A model generated the notes under the pieces. The model made no database searches. It saw only the letters and a program-made list of their open reading frames with translations, and had not been told where the DNA came from. DNA of 64,000 bases from Natrinema amylolyticus_A (GTDB taxonomy: Archaea; Halobacteriota; Halobacteria; Halobacteriales; Natrialbaceae). Both the position numbers and the translations under genes were made by a program. Below are positions 50,084 through 59,210 of the stretch, piece after piece (within the stretch, counting starts at the first letter, position 1; every line of letters begins with the position of its first letter). The stretch is from positions 372,001 through 436,000 of the forward strand of contig NZ_JBHUDI010000011.1 of the NCBI RefSeq assembly GCF_042678045.1. Direction: 5' to 3'.

Positions 50084-51631
50084 ATGTTCGAGGAGAGTGC
50101 TCACGGCGGTGAGCGGTCCAGTGGACCGCGATCCTCGTCGGATCGCCGAGCCGGCAGTAGCGCGTCCCGCCCCGTCCTCACTGACGGGGGCACCGACGAG
50201 GGGGTCGTCCGCCGGGACCGCTTTAGCGGCGGCCCCGCCCGGAGCTTCCTCTCCTCGCTCGCAGCAGACGAACGCATTTTCCAGGCCGACCTCGCGGTCG
50301 ACCGCGCGCACACGGTCATGCTCGCCGAGCAGGGGATCGTCGACGACGACGTCGCCAGTGAGATCCTGACTGCCCTCGATGCGATCGAAGTCGACGGCCA
50401 TGGCTCGCTGCCCGACGGCGAGGACGTCCACGAGGCCATCGAGACGGCCGTCATCGAGCGCGTCGGTCCCGACGGCGGGAAGATGCACACCGCACGCTCG
50501 CGCAACGACGAGGTCGCGGCCTGTATCCGCTACCGGCTGCGCGAGGACGTCCTCGCGGCGATCGAGACGACCCTCGCGCTGCGCGAGTCGCTTGTCGACG
50601 TGGCCGAAGACGGCCGGGAGACGATCATGCCCGGCTACACGCACCTCCAGCCCGCTCAGCCCACTACGGTAGCTCACTGGGCGCTGGCCTACGAAGGTGC
50701 CGTTCGCCGTGATACCGAACGGTTGCTCGAGGCCTACGCGCGGATCAACCAGTCGCCGCTGGGCGGCGCAGCCTTCGCAGGCACGACGTTCGACATCGAC
50801 CGCGAGCGCACTGCCGACCTGCTCGGATTCGATAGCGTCGTCGAGAACTCGATGGACGCCTCCTCGAGCAGGGATTTCCTGCTCGAGACGGTGCAAGCGC
50901 TGTCGACGCACGCGACGACGCTGTCGGGACTGGCCGAGGACGTGATCATCTTCGCGAACCGCGGCTTCGTCGAGCTGTCGGACGACTACTCCTCGACGTC
51001 GTCGATCATGCCCCAGAAGAAGAATCCGGACACGCTGGAACTCGTTCGCGCGGTTGCGGGTGACGCGGCCGGCGGGGTTCAGGGGCTGACGACGACGCTC
51101 AAGGGACTGCCCCGCGCGTACAACCGCGACCTGCAGCGGGCGACGACTCACGCCTGGGAGACCGTCGACGCGGTCACCGAGGCGAGCGAGGTCGCGGCGG
51201 GTGCGGTCGCGACGGCCGACTGGAACGAAGGGACCCTGGCCGCGGAAGCCGGCGCGGGCTTCTCGACGGCGACCGGCGTCGCGGACCTGCTGGCTGCGAA
51301 CGGGCTCCCGTTCCGTACTGCACACGAACTGGTGGCCATCGCAGCCGAAAACGGTGCGGACGAAGACGCCCTCGAGGCTGCATCCCAAGAAGTTCTCGGC
51401 GAATCGCTCGAGGCCTACGTCGATCCCGACGCCGTCGCGGATGCACTCGACCCGGCCGAAAGCGTCGCGAGCCGCGACTCGCAGGGCGGTCCTGCCCCCG
51501 AGGCGGTTGACGATCAACTCGAGCCGGCCCGCGAGGCGCTCGCGGCCGACGACGACGCACATGCCGAGTTGACCGCAGCGCTCGAGGCGGCCCACGAGGC
51601 GCTCCGGTCGGAGGTGAACGGGTATGTCTGA
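50084..51631 (+). CDS. argH: Argininosuccinate lyase
   Basis: 515 residues. Fumarase-superfamily signature SSIMPQKKNPD (residue about 308), THLQPAQPTTVAHW and KMHTARSRNDEVA are diagnostic. Splits argininosuccinate to arginine and fumarate. The N-terminus has about 30 extra Ser/Arg/Gly residues (HGGERSSGPRSSSDRRAGSS) before the conserved VVRRDRFSGGPARS start; that stretch contains a perfect hairpin. Alternative start VVRRDRF is possible only by non-AUG. Confidence 0.96.
   Translation: MFEESAHGGERSSGPRSSSDRRAGSSASRPVLTDGGTDEGVVRRDRFSGGPARSFLSSLAADERIFQADLAVDRAHTVMLAEQGIVDDDVASEILTALDAIEVDGHGSLPDGEDVHEAIETAVIERVGPDGGKMHTARSRNDEVAACIRYRLREDVLAAIETTLALRESLVDVAEDGRETIMPGYTHLQPAQPTTVAHWALAYEGAVRRDTERLLEAYARINQSPLGGAAFAGTTFDIDRERTADLLGFDSVVENSMDASSSRDFLLETVQALSTHATTLSGLAEDVIIFANRGFVELSDDYSSTSSIMPQKKNPDTLELVRAVAGDAAGGVQGLTTTLKGLPRAYNRDLQRATTHAWETVDAVTEASEVAAGAVATADWNEGTLAAEAGAGFSTATGVADLLAANGLPFRTAHELVAIAAENGADEDALEAASQEVLGESLEAYVDPDAVADALDPAESVASRDSQGGPAPEAVDDQLEPAREALAADDDAHAELTAALEAAHEALRSEVNGYV
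50113..50129. repeat. 7-bp perfect hairpin with AGT loop, in argH 5' coding region
   Basis: GCGGTCC (50113-50119) and GGACCGC (50123-50129) flank a 3-nt loop, within the extra N-terminal segment of argH. Confidence 0.7.
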
Positions 51632-51703
51632 CCGCGTCACTCGAGCGATTGGAACGGGACGGACGGCGACGCCCTGGAGTGCCGACCGCCCGCTCCGACG
51701 ACG

Positions 51704-51719
51704 ATCCCCGTGAGGGGAT
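51704..51719. terminator. 6-bp hairpin downstream of argH
   Basis: ATCCCC/GGGGAT with GTGA loop, followed by an AT-rich stretch. It could be a weak terminator for argGH, since lysW has its own promoter. Confidence 0.3.
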
Positions 51720-51825
51720 GAATTACTCGCTCTATGATATGTCAAAGTAGAATTGCGGTGAAATGGCGTCTACGGTCCGTTAGAGGGCAGTGCAGTTAGT
51801 ATAATTTTGCTGTTAGGTTCGAAGG

Positions 51826-51832
51826 CTTTAAG
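51826..51832 (+). promoter_or_regulatory. TATA box of the lysW operon
   Basis: CTTTAAG centred about 31 nt before the ATG of lysW at 51860. An AT-rich TTAGTATAATTTTGC block at about 51797-51811 could be an upstream regulator site. Confidence 0.5.
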
Positions 51833-51859
51833 GGATCGCGGCTCCCACGTGCGAGTACA

Positions 51860-52024
51860 ATGACCGAATGCGTCGAGTGTGGGGCTGAACTGTCCCTGCA
51901 CGACGATCTGGAAGTCGGAGAGATCGTTGACTGTACGACCTGTGGTGCCGAGCTGGAAGTCGTCGACACCGAGCCGCCAGTCCTCGAGCGAGCCCCCGAG
52001 CTCGAAGAGGACTGGGGTGAGTGA
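51860..52024 (+). CDS. lysW: LysW/ArgW amino-group carrier protein
   Basis: 54 residues. Two CxxC pairs (CVECG, CTTCG) form a zinc knuckle, and the C-terminus is the conserved EDWGE, whose last Glu is the attachment site. The carrier protects the alpha-amino group of glutamate (arginine branch) or alpha-aminoadipate (lysine branch). Here the gene sits between argGH and argXCBDE-F, so arginine is the likely product. Confidence 0.95.
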   Translation: MTECVECGAELSLHDDLEVGEIVDCTTCGAELEVVDTEPPVLERAPELEEDWGE

Positions 52025-52115
52025 CCTTGCAGACGGGCGCGACACCGGCCCGCGCTGCGCATACGACTCGAGGGGCTCGTAGCGAGTTCCTCACATCCAT
52101 TCAGAGGTGGCTCGC

Positions 52116-52991
52116 GTGAACGTAGGCATACTCTATTCACGGATTCGCAAAGACGAGAAGCTCCTGTTGAACGAGCTTCGCGAGCGTGATCACGAGGTCA
52201 CGAAGATCGACGTCCGCAAGCAGACCTTCGACATTTCGGAGGCGCCAGCGGCGTTCGCAGATCTCGACATCGTCGTCGACCGCTGTCTCGCCACGAGCCG
52301 GAGCCTGTACGCCACGCAGTTCTTCGAGGCCTACGGCATCCCTGTGGTAAACAGCCACGAGACCGCCGATATCTGCGCTGACAAAGTGAAAAACAGCCTC
52401 GCGCTCGAGCAGGCGGGCGTGCCCACGCCCGCGACGAAAGTCGCCTTCACCAAGGAGACCGCGATGGAGGCCATCGAGGACTTCGGCTATCCGTGCGTCC
52501 TCAAACCCGTCGTTGGGTCCTGGGGCCGCCTGATGGCCAAGATCGACTCCAAATCGGCTGCCGAGGCCATCCTGGAGCACAAGGCGACGCTCGGCCACTA
52601 CGAGCACAAGGTGTTCTACGTCCAGGAGTTCGTCGAGAAACCCGGCCGCGACATTCGCGTGCTCGCGGTCGACGGCGAGCCCATCGCCGCGATGGTCCGC
52701 TCGTCGGACCACTGGATCACGAACGCTGCCAAGGGTGCGGAGACGGACGTCTTCGAACTCGACGACGACGCGCTGGACCTCGTCCAGAAGGCCAGTGATG
52801 CCGTCGGTGGCGGCCTGTTAGGTGTCGACCTCATGGAAACCGGTGATTCCTACACCGTCCACGAGGTCAACCACACCGTCGAGTTCAAGGCTCTCGACGA
52901 GGCCGTCGAGACCGACGTCGCTGGCACCGTCGTCGACTGGCTCGAGCAGAAAGCCGCGGCCGCCGAGCAGGAACTCGAGGTGAGCGCCTGA
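52116..52991 (+). CDS. argX: LysW-glutamate ligase (LysX/ArgX), RimK-type
   Basis: 291 residues. ATP-grasp ligase; NVGILYSRIRKDEKLLLNEL is the family start, CVLKPVVGSWGRLMAK and FYVQEFVEKPGRDIRVLAVDGE the ATP-grasp core, and VHEVNHTVEFKALDEAV the metal site. Joins glutamate to the C-terminal Glu of LysW. Start chosen at GTG 52116 because AGAGGTG (52103-52109) is positioned as a Shine-Dalgarno sequence; GTG 52107 is the alternative. Starts 91 nt after lysW. Confidence 0.93.
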   Translation: MNVGILYSRIRKDEKLLLNELRERDHEVTKIDVRKQTFDISEAPAAFADLDIVVDRCLATSRSLYATQFFEAYGIPVVNSHETADICADKVKNSLALEQAGVPTPATKVAFTKETAMEAIEDFGYPCVLKPVVGSWGRLMAKIDSKSAAEAILEHKATLGHYEHKVFYVQEFVEKPGRDIRVLAVDGEPIAAMVRSSDHWITNAAKGAETDVFELDDDALDLVQKASDAVGGGLLGVDLMETGDSYTVHEVNHTVEFKALDEAVETDVAGTVVDWLEQKAAAAEQELEVSA

Positions 52992-54037
52992 TGGCAGCCG
53001 AGACAGTCACCGCGACCGTCATCGGCGGCTCCGGCTTTACCGGTGGCGAACTCCTGCGCCTGCTCGCGGGCCATCCGAACGTCGAGCTCGCGGAGGTCAC
53101 GAGCCGATCGAAAGCCGGCAAGAGCGTCGGCTCCGTTCACCCGCCGCTTCGCGGGACGGACCTGCGCTTTACCGAACCCGACGATCTCGAGAGCGTCGAC
53201 GTCCTCTTTGCGGCGACGCCACACGGCGTCTCGATGGGCCAGATCGACGAGTTCTTCGAGATCGCCGACACGGTCGTGGACCTTTCGGCTGACTTCCGTC
53301 TCGAGACGGAAGCACAGTACGACGAGTGGTACGACGGCCACGAGGCCCCGGAGTACCTCGAGAAGGCCGAGTACGCGCTTCCGGAGATCAACCGCGACAA
53401 CCTCGCGGGGGCTGAATTGATCGCCGGCGGCGGCTGTAACGCCACCGCGACGATCCTCGGGCTCTACCCGCTGTTCGAACACGACATCTTGGAGGGCGGT
53501 GAGCAGATCGTCGTCGACGTGAAAGTCGGCTCCTCCGAAGGGGGTGCCGGCGGCGGCGAGGCCTCGAGCCACCCCGAGCGCTCGGGCGTCGTCCGCCCCT
53601 ACGCGCCGACGGGACATCGCCACGAGGCCGAGATCGAGCAGTTCCTCGGCACCTCGGTGTCCTTTACCTGCCACGCCGTCGACATGATCCGCGGCGCGAG
53701 CGCGACGAGCCACGTCTTCCCGTCGGGCCCCGTCTCGAAGGGCGACCTCTGGCAGGCCTATCGCGGCTGCTACGAGGACGAACCGTTCGTCCGCATGGCT
53801 GCCGGCGGCTCCGGCGTCTACCGCTACCCAGAACCGAAGTCCGTCGCCGGGACCAACCTCGCTGAGGTCGGCTTCGAACTCGACCCGTCGAACAAGCGCA
53901 TCGTCGTCTTCTCGGCCATCGACAACATGATGAAAGGCTCCGCGGGCCAGGCGGTCCACGCCGCCAACATCGCGCTGGGCTTCGAGGAGACGGCCGGACT
54001 CGAGTTTACGGGGCTCCACCCCGTGGGGGCACCGTAG
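52991..54037 (+). CDS. argC: LysW-glutamyl-phosphate reductase (LysY/ArgC)
   Basis: 348 residues. NADP motif GGSGFTGGELLRLLAGHP, catalytic GGCNATATILG (C149), and HRHEAEIEQFLG. Reduces the carrier-bound acyl phosphate to semialdehyde. Its ATG shares one base with the preceding stop. Confidence 0.95.
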   Translation: MAAETVTATVIGGSGFTGGELLRLLAGHPNVELAEVTSRSKAGKSVGSVHPPLRGTDLRFTEPDDLESVDVLFAATPHGVSMGQIDEFFEIADTVVDLSADFRLETEAQYDEWYDGHEAPEYLEKAEYALPEINRDNLAGAELIAGGGCNATATILGLYPLFEHDILEGGEQIVVDVKVGSSEGGAGGGEASSHPERSGVVRPYAPTGHRHEAEIEQFLGTSVSFTCHAVDMIRGASATSHVFPSGPVSKGDLWQAYRGCYEDEPFVRMAAGGSGVYRYPEPKSVAGTNLAEVGFELDPSNKRIVVFSAIDNMMKGSAGQAVHAANIALGFEETAGLEFTGLHPVGAP

Positions 54038-54904
54038 ATGACAGTCGTCGTCAAAATCGGCGGCGCACGCGCCGTCGATCCCGAGGGCGCGCTCGCTGAC
54101 GTCGCGAGTCTCGTCGAGGACGGCGAAGACGTCGTCCTCACCCACGGTGGCTCGACTGCCGTCGACGAGACCTTAGAGGAACTCGGCGAGGAGCCGACCT
54201 ACGTCGAGACCCCCGGCGGCGTCGTCGGACGCTTCACTGACGAACGCACCATGGACGTCTTCAAGATGGTGATGCCCGGCAAGCTCAACACCGATCTGGT
54301 CGAGAGCCTGCACAACGAGGGCGTCGACGCGGTCGGCCTCTCGGGCACCGACGGCAAACTGCTGGAAGGCAAGCGCAAGTCCGCCGTCCGCGTCAAAGAG
54401 GACGGCAAGAAGAAGATCAAGCGCGGCGACCACTCGGGGAAGATCGAGTCGGTCAACGCCGACTTGCTCGAGACGACGCTCGCAGGCGGCTACACGCCTG
54501 TCGTCTCGGTCCCGATCCTCGGCAAGGAGAAGTCGGGCGGCTACACCGCAGTCAACGCCGATGCCGACCGCGCCGCCGCCGCGATCGCCGGCGCGCTCGA
54601 GGCCGACCTCGTCTTGCTGACCGACGTTTCGGGCGTCTACGAGGACCCCGACGACGAGTCGACCAAGATCGAGTCGGCTGCCACGCCGGAGGAATTCGAG
54701 GGTGTCAAGGACGCCGCCGAGGGGTTCATGACCAAGAAGGTCATGGCCGCCGAGGAGGCACTCGAGGGCGGCGCGTCTTCGGTCGTCGTCGCGGACGCGA
54801 ACGCAGCCAAGCCGATTACGAGCGCGCTTGCGGGCGAGGGGACGACCCTCGCGCCCGGTGTGCTTGCGGATGAAGACGACGCTGAAACGGAGGCCGCAGA
54901 ATGA
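54038..54904 (+). CDS. argB: LysW-glutamate/aminoadipate kinase (LysZ/ArgB)
   Basis: 288 residues, amino-acid kinase fold: VVVKIGGARAVDP and VVLTHGGSTAVDETLEELGE, TDVSGVYEDPDDESTKIESA, and VVVADANAAKPITSALAGEG near the C-terminus. Phosphorylates the side chain of the carrier-bound glutamate. Starts immediately after argC stop. Confidence 0.94.
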   Translation: MTVVVKIGGARAVDPEGALADVASLVEDGEDVVLTHGGSTAVDETLEELGEEPTYVETPGGVVGRFTDERTMDVFKMVMPGKLNTDLVESLHNEGVDAVGLSGTDGKLLEGKRKSAVRVKEDGKKKIKRGDHSGKIESVNADLLETTLAGGYTPVVSVPILGKEKSGGYTAVNADADRAAAAIAGALEADLVLLTDVSGVYEDPDDESTKIESAATPEEFEGVKDAAEGFMTKKVMAAEEALEGGASSVVVADANAAKPITSALAGEGTTLAPGVLADEDDAETEAAE

Positions 54905-56049
54905 GTGACCTCGATTTCGTCTCCGGCAGCAAGCCGATCGGCATCGAACGCGGCGAGGGGCCGTTCCTCTACACGTCCGACGGGACGGAGTACATCGACG
55001 CCGGCGCGAGCTACGCCTGTACGCCGCTGGGCCACTCTCACCCGGCGGTCGTCGACGCGGTCACCGAGCAGGTCGCTGACCTGACGTTCGTCGACTCATC
55101 CTATCCCGTCCAGTCGCGCGAGGATGCCTACGCCGCGCTCGTCGCGTCGACGCCCGACGGACTCGATCAGGCCTGGTTCTGTAACTCCGGAACCGAGGCC
55201 AACGAGGCCGCGCTGAAGTTCGCCCGGTCGGCGACCGGGAACTCGAAGATCGTCGCCGCGACCCGCTCGTTCCACGGGCGGACGATGGGGTCGCTCGCAG
55301 CGACCTGGAAGGACAAGTACAAGAAGCCGTTCGAGCCCCTGGCTGGCGGCGTGGAGTTCGTCCCCTACGGCGACGGCGAGGAGCTCGCGGCCGCCGTGGA
55401 CGACGAGACCGCGGCCGTCATCCTCGAGCCGATCCAGGGCGAAGGCGGGATCAACGTCCCGCCCGCGGGCTACCTCGAGACCGCCCGCGAATGCACCGAC
55501 GAGGCCGGCGCAGCGCTGGTCTTCGACGAGGTCCAGACCGGCATGGGACGGACGGGGTCGATGTGGGCCTGCCAGAACGCAGGTGTCTCCCCCGATATCC
55601 TCACGACCGCAAAAGGCCTCGGCAACGGCCTCCCAATCGGCGGCGTCGCGGTTCGAGACTGGATCGCCGACGGCGCGGCCTCGCACAATTCGACCTTCAG
55701 CGGCGGCCCCGTCGTTACCGCGGCGGTCCACGCGACGATCTCGACGCTGGTCGAGGAGGAGTGGCCCGCCCACGCCGCTTCGATGGGCGACTATCTCACG
55801 ACGGAACTCGAGGCCACGCTCGGCGACGAGGTTCGCGAGATCCGCGGTGAGGGACTGCTCGTCGGCATCGAGCTGAAACGCGGGGCCAACCGCGTCGCCC
55901 GTGACCTGGCGATGAACCACCAGGTGCTGGCGCTGCCGGCGGGACGAACCGTCCTGCGCCTGCTGCCGCCGCTGGTGATCGACGACGACGCGGCGGACCA
56001 GCTCGTGGACGCGCTGGGCGCGGTCATCGCACCCGACTCCGAATCATGA
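54901..56049 (+). CDS. argD: LysW-ornithine/lysine aminotransferase (LysJ/ArgD)
   Basis: 382 residues, class III PLP aminotransferase: FCNSGTEANEAALKFAR, AVILEPIQGEGGINVPP, VFDEVQTGMGRTG and the PLP lysine K238 in TTAKGLGNGLP. Converts the semialdehyde to the carrier-bound amine. Overlaps argB and argE by 4 nt each. Confidence 0.95.
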   Translation: MSDLDFVSGSKPIGIERGEGPFLYTSDGTEYIDAGASYACTPLGHSHPAVVDAVTEQVADLTFVDSSYPVQSREDAYAALVASTPDGLDQAWFCNSGTEANEAALKFARSATGNSKIVAATRSFHGRTMGSLAATWKDKYKKPFEPLAGGVEFVPYGDGEELAAAVDDETAAVILEPIQGEGGINVPPAGYLETARECTDEAGAALVFDEVQTGMGRTGSMWACQNAGVSPDILTTAKGLGNGLPIGGVAVRDWIADGAASHNSTFSGGPVVTAAVHATISTLVEEEWPAHAASMGDYLTTELEATLGDEVREIRGEGLLVGIELKRGANRVARDLAMNHQVLALPAGRTVLRLLPPLVIDDDAADQLVDALGAVIAPDSES

Positions 56050-57116
56050 ACGCGAGCACGGACGACCCGACGGACGTCTCGCTCGAGGAGGCTCGAGAGT
56101 TGCTGGTCGACCTCGTCTCGATCCCCTCTCCAACCCGTGAGGAACGCGAGGCGGCCAAACGACTCGTGGACTTCTTCGAGGCCCACGACCGGGAGGTCTG
56201 GATCGATGCAGTCGGGAACGTCCGCGCGCCAGCGGACGATTCCGTCCTCCTGACCTCGCACATCGACACCGTGCCGGGAGACATTCCCGTCGAGGTCGAG
56301 GAAACCGGCGACGACGAGATCCTTTGGGGGCGTGGCAGCGTCGACGCGACGGGGCCACTCGCCGCGATGGCGGCCGCTGCCGTCCGCACCGGCGTTTCCT
56401 TCGTCGGTGTCGTCGGCGAGGAAGTCGACTCGAAGGGGTCGCGCTATCTGGTCGACGACCGGGAGAGCCCGCCGGACGCCGTCGTCAACGGTGAGCCCTC
56501 CGGGGCCGACGGGATCACGCTCGGCTACCGCGGACTGATCGCTGGCACGTACGTCGCGACCAGCGAGTCCGGGCATACCTCTCGGCCGGACCCGAACGCG
56601 ATCCAACACGCCGTTCGCTGGTGGTCCGCCGTCGAGGAGCGCTTCGAAGGCGACGAGTACGAGCCGATCTTCGAGCAGGTAACGACCAAGCCGGTCGACA
56701 TCGAAGGCGGCGTCAGCGAGGACGGCCTCTCCGTCGAGACGACGATGGACGTCCAGTTGCGCGTGCCGCCGGCACTCGACGTCGATACCGTCCGCGAAGC
56801 AGCGGAAGCCGAACTCGAGGTCGGGACCGTCACCTGGAAAGACAAGGTGCCGCCAGTGATGATGAGTCCGCGAACGGAGGTCGCCCGGGCGTTCCGCGTT
56901 GCCATCCGCAAGGAGGGCGACGACCCGCGTCTGGTGCGAAAGACCGGCACCAGCGACATGAACATCTACGCCGGGGCCTGGGACTGTCCGATGGTCACCT
57001 ACGGGCCCGGCAACTCCGACCTCGATCACGCACCAGACGAACGGCTCCCGCTGTCGGAGTTCGATCAGTCAGTCTCGATCTTGGAGCGCGTCGCGCGGAC
57101 GCTCAGTAAGGATTGA
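56046..57116 (+). CDS. argE: LysW-ornithine/lysine hydrolase (LysK/ArgE)
   Basis: 356 residues, M20 metallopeptidase: LTSHIDTVPGD (H/D metal ligands), RGSVDATGPLAAM, GVVGEEVDSKGS (catalytic Glu pair) and the C-terminal KTGTSDMNIYAGAWDCPMVTYGPGNS. Releases ornithine from the carrier. Overlaps argD by 4 nt. Confidence 0.93.
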   Translation: MNASTDDPTDVSLEEARELLVDLVSIPSPTREEREAAKRLVDFFEAHDREVWIDAVGNVRAPADDSVLLTSHIDTVPGDIPVEVEETGDDEILWGRGSVDATGPLAAMAAAAVRTGVSFVGVVGEEVDSKGSRYLVDDRESPPDAVVNGEPSGADGITLGYRGLIAGTYVATSESGHTSRPDPNAIQHAVRWWSAVEERFEGDEYEPIFEQVTTKPVDIEGGVSEDGLSVETTMDVQLRVPPALDVDTVREAAEAELEVGTVTWKDKVPPVMMSPRTEVARAFRVAIRKEGDDPRLVRKTGTSDMNIYAGAWDCPMVTYGPGNSDLDHAPDERLPLSEFDQSVSILERVARTLSKD

Positions 57117-57148
57117 CCAATAAGTATTCGTAGACGAGTTATTATACC

Positions 57149-58078
57149 ATGACGACAGATACGGACGAGACACAGCCGAGACATTTCCTCGACGTCGACG
57201 ACCTTTCCGAGGAGGAACTGTTCGCGGTTCTCGACAGGGCCGGGGAGTACAAACGCGCCGTCGAGAACGGCGAGGACCACGCCGACCTGTCTGGACAGAC
57301 CTTAGGGATGCTCTTCCAGAAGGCAAGCACCCGGACCCGGGTCTCCTTCGAGACGGGGATGACCCAGCTGGGTGGCCACGCGATCTTCCTCGGCGAAGAC
57401 GACATCCAGCTCGGGCGGGGCGAACCGCTGAAAGACACCTCACGTGCGCTCTCGCGGTACGTCGATGCGGTGATGGCCCGCGTGTTCAAACACGAGAACG
57501 TCGAGGTGCTCGCGGAGTACTCGTCGGTGCCGATCGTCAACGGGCTCACCGACGACGCCCACCCCTGCCAGACACTCGCGGACCTGCTAACGATCCGCGA
57601 ACACGAGGGCGGCCTCGAGGACGTCTCGGCGGCCTGGATCGGCGACGGCAACAACGTCGCCCAGTCGTTCGCGCTCGGCTGTGCCCTGACCGGCGTCGAC
57701 CTGACGATTGCAACGCCCGAGGGGTACGAAGTCGACGAGGCCGTCTTAGAGCGCGCCCGCGAACTCGGCGGCGATCCGACGACCACGACCGACCCCATCG
57801 AGGCCGCCACCGACGCCGACGTCATCTACACGGACGTCTGGATCTCGATGGGCCAGGAGGACGAACGCGACGTCCGGATGAACGACTTCGAGGGGTTCCA
57901 GGTCTCTTCCGACCTGCTCGAGCACGCCCCCGACGCATCCGTGATGCACTGCCTGCCGGCCCACCGCGGCGAGGAGATCACCGACGATGTCATCGAGGGC
58001 GACCACTCGATCGTCTTCGATCAGGCCGAAAACAGGCTTCACGCCCAGAAGGCGTTGTTGAGCTGGTTGCTCGAGTAG
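57149..58078 (+). CDS. argF: Ornithine carbamoyltransferase
   Basis: 309 residues. Carbamoyl-phosphate motif KASTRTRVSFETG, HPCQTLADLL, and the HCLPAHRGEEI ornithine motif. Makes citrulline, feeding argG. 32 nt after argE, with an AATAAGTATT block (about 57118-57127) that might be an internal promoter. Its last 50 nt occur again downstream. Confidence 0.97.
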   Translation: MTTDTDETQPRHFLDVDDLSEEELFAVLDRAGEYKRAVENGEDHADLSGQTLGMLFQKASTRTRVSFETGMTQLGGHAIFLGEDDIQLGRGEPLKDTSRALSRYVDAVMARVFKHENVEVLAEYSSVPIVNGLTDDAHPCQTLADLLTIREHEGGLEDVSAAWIGDGNNVAQSFALGCALTGVDLTIATPEGYEVDEAVLERARELGGDPTTTTDPIEAATDADVIYTDVWISMGQEDERDVRMNDFEGFQVSSDLLEHAPDASVMHCLPAHRGEEITDDVIEGDHSIVFDQAENRLHAQKALLSWLLE

Positions 58079-58224
58079 TCAGTCGATCACGAACGAAGTG
58101 AGTGATCGGTTTTTGGTCCAGATTTTTTCGTGAGTGGTGAGTGGAACGAACCCGAGCGAAAAAAGGTGGGCTGTAAAACAGACTTCACGCCCAGAAGGCG
58201 CTGTTGAGCTGGCTACTCGAGTAG
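58079..58224. repeat. Duplicated argF 3' end (recombination or integration scar)
   Basis: Bases 58175-58224 repeat the last 50 nt of argF (58029-58078) with 46 identities; the four differences leave the reading NRLHAQKALLSWLLE and the stop unchanged (AGG/AGA, TTG/CTG, TTG/CTA). Thus the second copy diverged while coding, as from another strain's argF. The 96 nt between contain a CGATCAC/GTGATCG inverted repeat and a GTGAGTGGTGAGTGG tract. Confidence 0.75.
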
Positions 58225-58244
58225 CTGTTCGATCCGGCTTTTCC

Positions 58245-58712
58245 TCACTCGAGGACTGCGTACACGACGCCGAGAACGAGTCCGTACGCGGCGTGGCCGA
58301 CGAGGCTCTCGATAGCGACGTTCGGGACGGCAGGTGCCAGTTCGAACCCGACCGCCGAGAGCCAGATCGGCATCACGACGACGGCGAGGATAAGCCAGAC
58401 CCCGATGCCGTAGCCGAGTCCGAGGAGCCCGGCCGTCGTCGGACTCGCGTCGGCACGCCCCGTTGTGACGAGCAGCGCCGCGAAGACGACGCCGAGGACC
58501 GCGCCGTGTGAGAGGTGTACGATCGTTCCTGCGAGTCCACCCTCGAGCCCGTACAGCGCCGGGATCGCCATCTCGAGGACGCCAGGTGTCTGGACAACCA
58601 TCATCGCACCGAACACGATCGCACCGATGATACCGCCGACGGTCCCCGCCTGCCAGGGCTCGAGTGCCGTTTCAGTTCGTTCTGGCTGTCGTGTTACTGT
58701 CTCTGATGCCAT
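58245..58712 (-). CDS. Haloarchaeal membrane protein, unknown function
   Basis: 155 residues, four hydrophobic segments (near residues 25-43, 60-80, 95-115 and 130-152). Conserved Gly-rich repeats (GTVGGIIGAIVFGAMMVVQT and GHAAYGLVLGVVYAVLE). No catalytic residues; belongs to a haloarchaeal family commonly annotated only as membrane protein. Starts at ATG 58712. Confidence 0.72.
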   Translation of the reverse strand: MASETVTRQPERTETALEPWQAGTVGGIIGAIVFGAMMVVQTPGVLEMAIPALYGLEGGLAGTIVHLSHGAVLGVVFAALLVTTGRADASPTTAGLLGLGYGIGVWLILAVVVMPIWLSAVGFELAPAVPNVAIESLVGHAAYGLVLGVVYAVLE

Positions 58713-58894
58713 GTGATATTACACACCCTGGGTCAGTGTAGCGGTATCCCGGTTCGGTAATCGTCATGCACACCCGGTTCCCGGCGCTCGGTTTGGCCCG
58801 CCAGGTGGCCTTGAATCGTCCGAACGAGGTGGATTTCGGTAGCGGGGTGTGATGACACGAAGTTTCTTTGGACCAGCGCGCCCAGTCTCACTCG

Positions 58895-59143
58895 ATGTCG
58901 AATCCGCTCCGGATCTCGGCTGGCGACCTCGAGGCGGATGCGATCATGGATGCGATCGAGGACGGACGACGAGTCGTAATTACGACGACAACAGCGCAGC
59001 AAGAGTACGAGGTGACGCTGCGGTACGACGGCTCCGTGTATTACTGTGATACACCGACGCGACTCCACCGCCACGAAACCGAACACGAAATGCGGGCCTG
59101 TATCCGGAAGATGGGCTACGGAGCAACGGCCGAAGACGCATGA
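58895..59143 (+). CDS. Small hypothetical protein
   Basis: 82 residues from ATG 58895. RISAGDLEADAIMDAIEDGRR, then VVITTTTAQQEYEVTLRYDGSVYYCDTPT with two-strand character, and HETEHEMRACIRKMGYG. Two Cys residues. Possibly a haloarchaeal regulator-like micro-protein; no family recognised. Confidence 0.65.
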   Translation: MSNPLRISAGDLEADAIMDAIEDGRRVVITTTTAQQEYEVTLRYDGSVYYCDTPTRLHRHETEHEMRACIRKMGYGATAEDA

Positions 59144-59210
59144 CGCCAGCACCTAGACGTTCTGGCCGACTGTGGCGAGTATTTTGACGCCTGCGTCCGT
59201 ACGAGACTGT

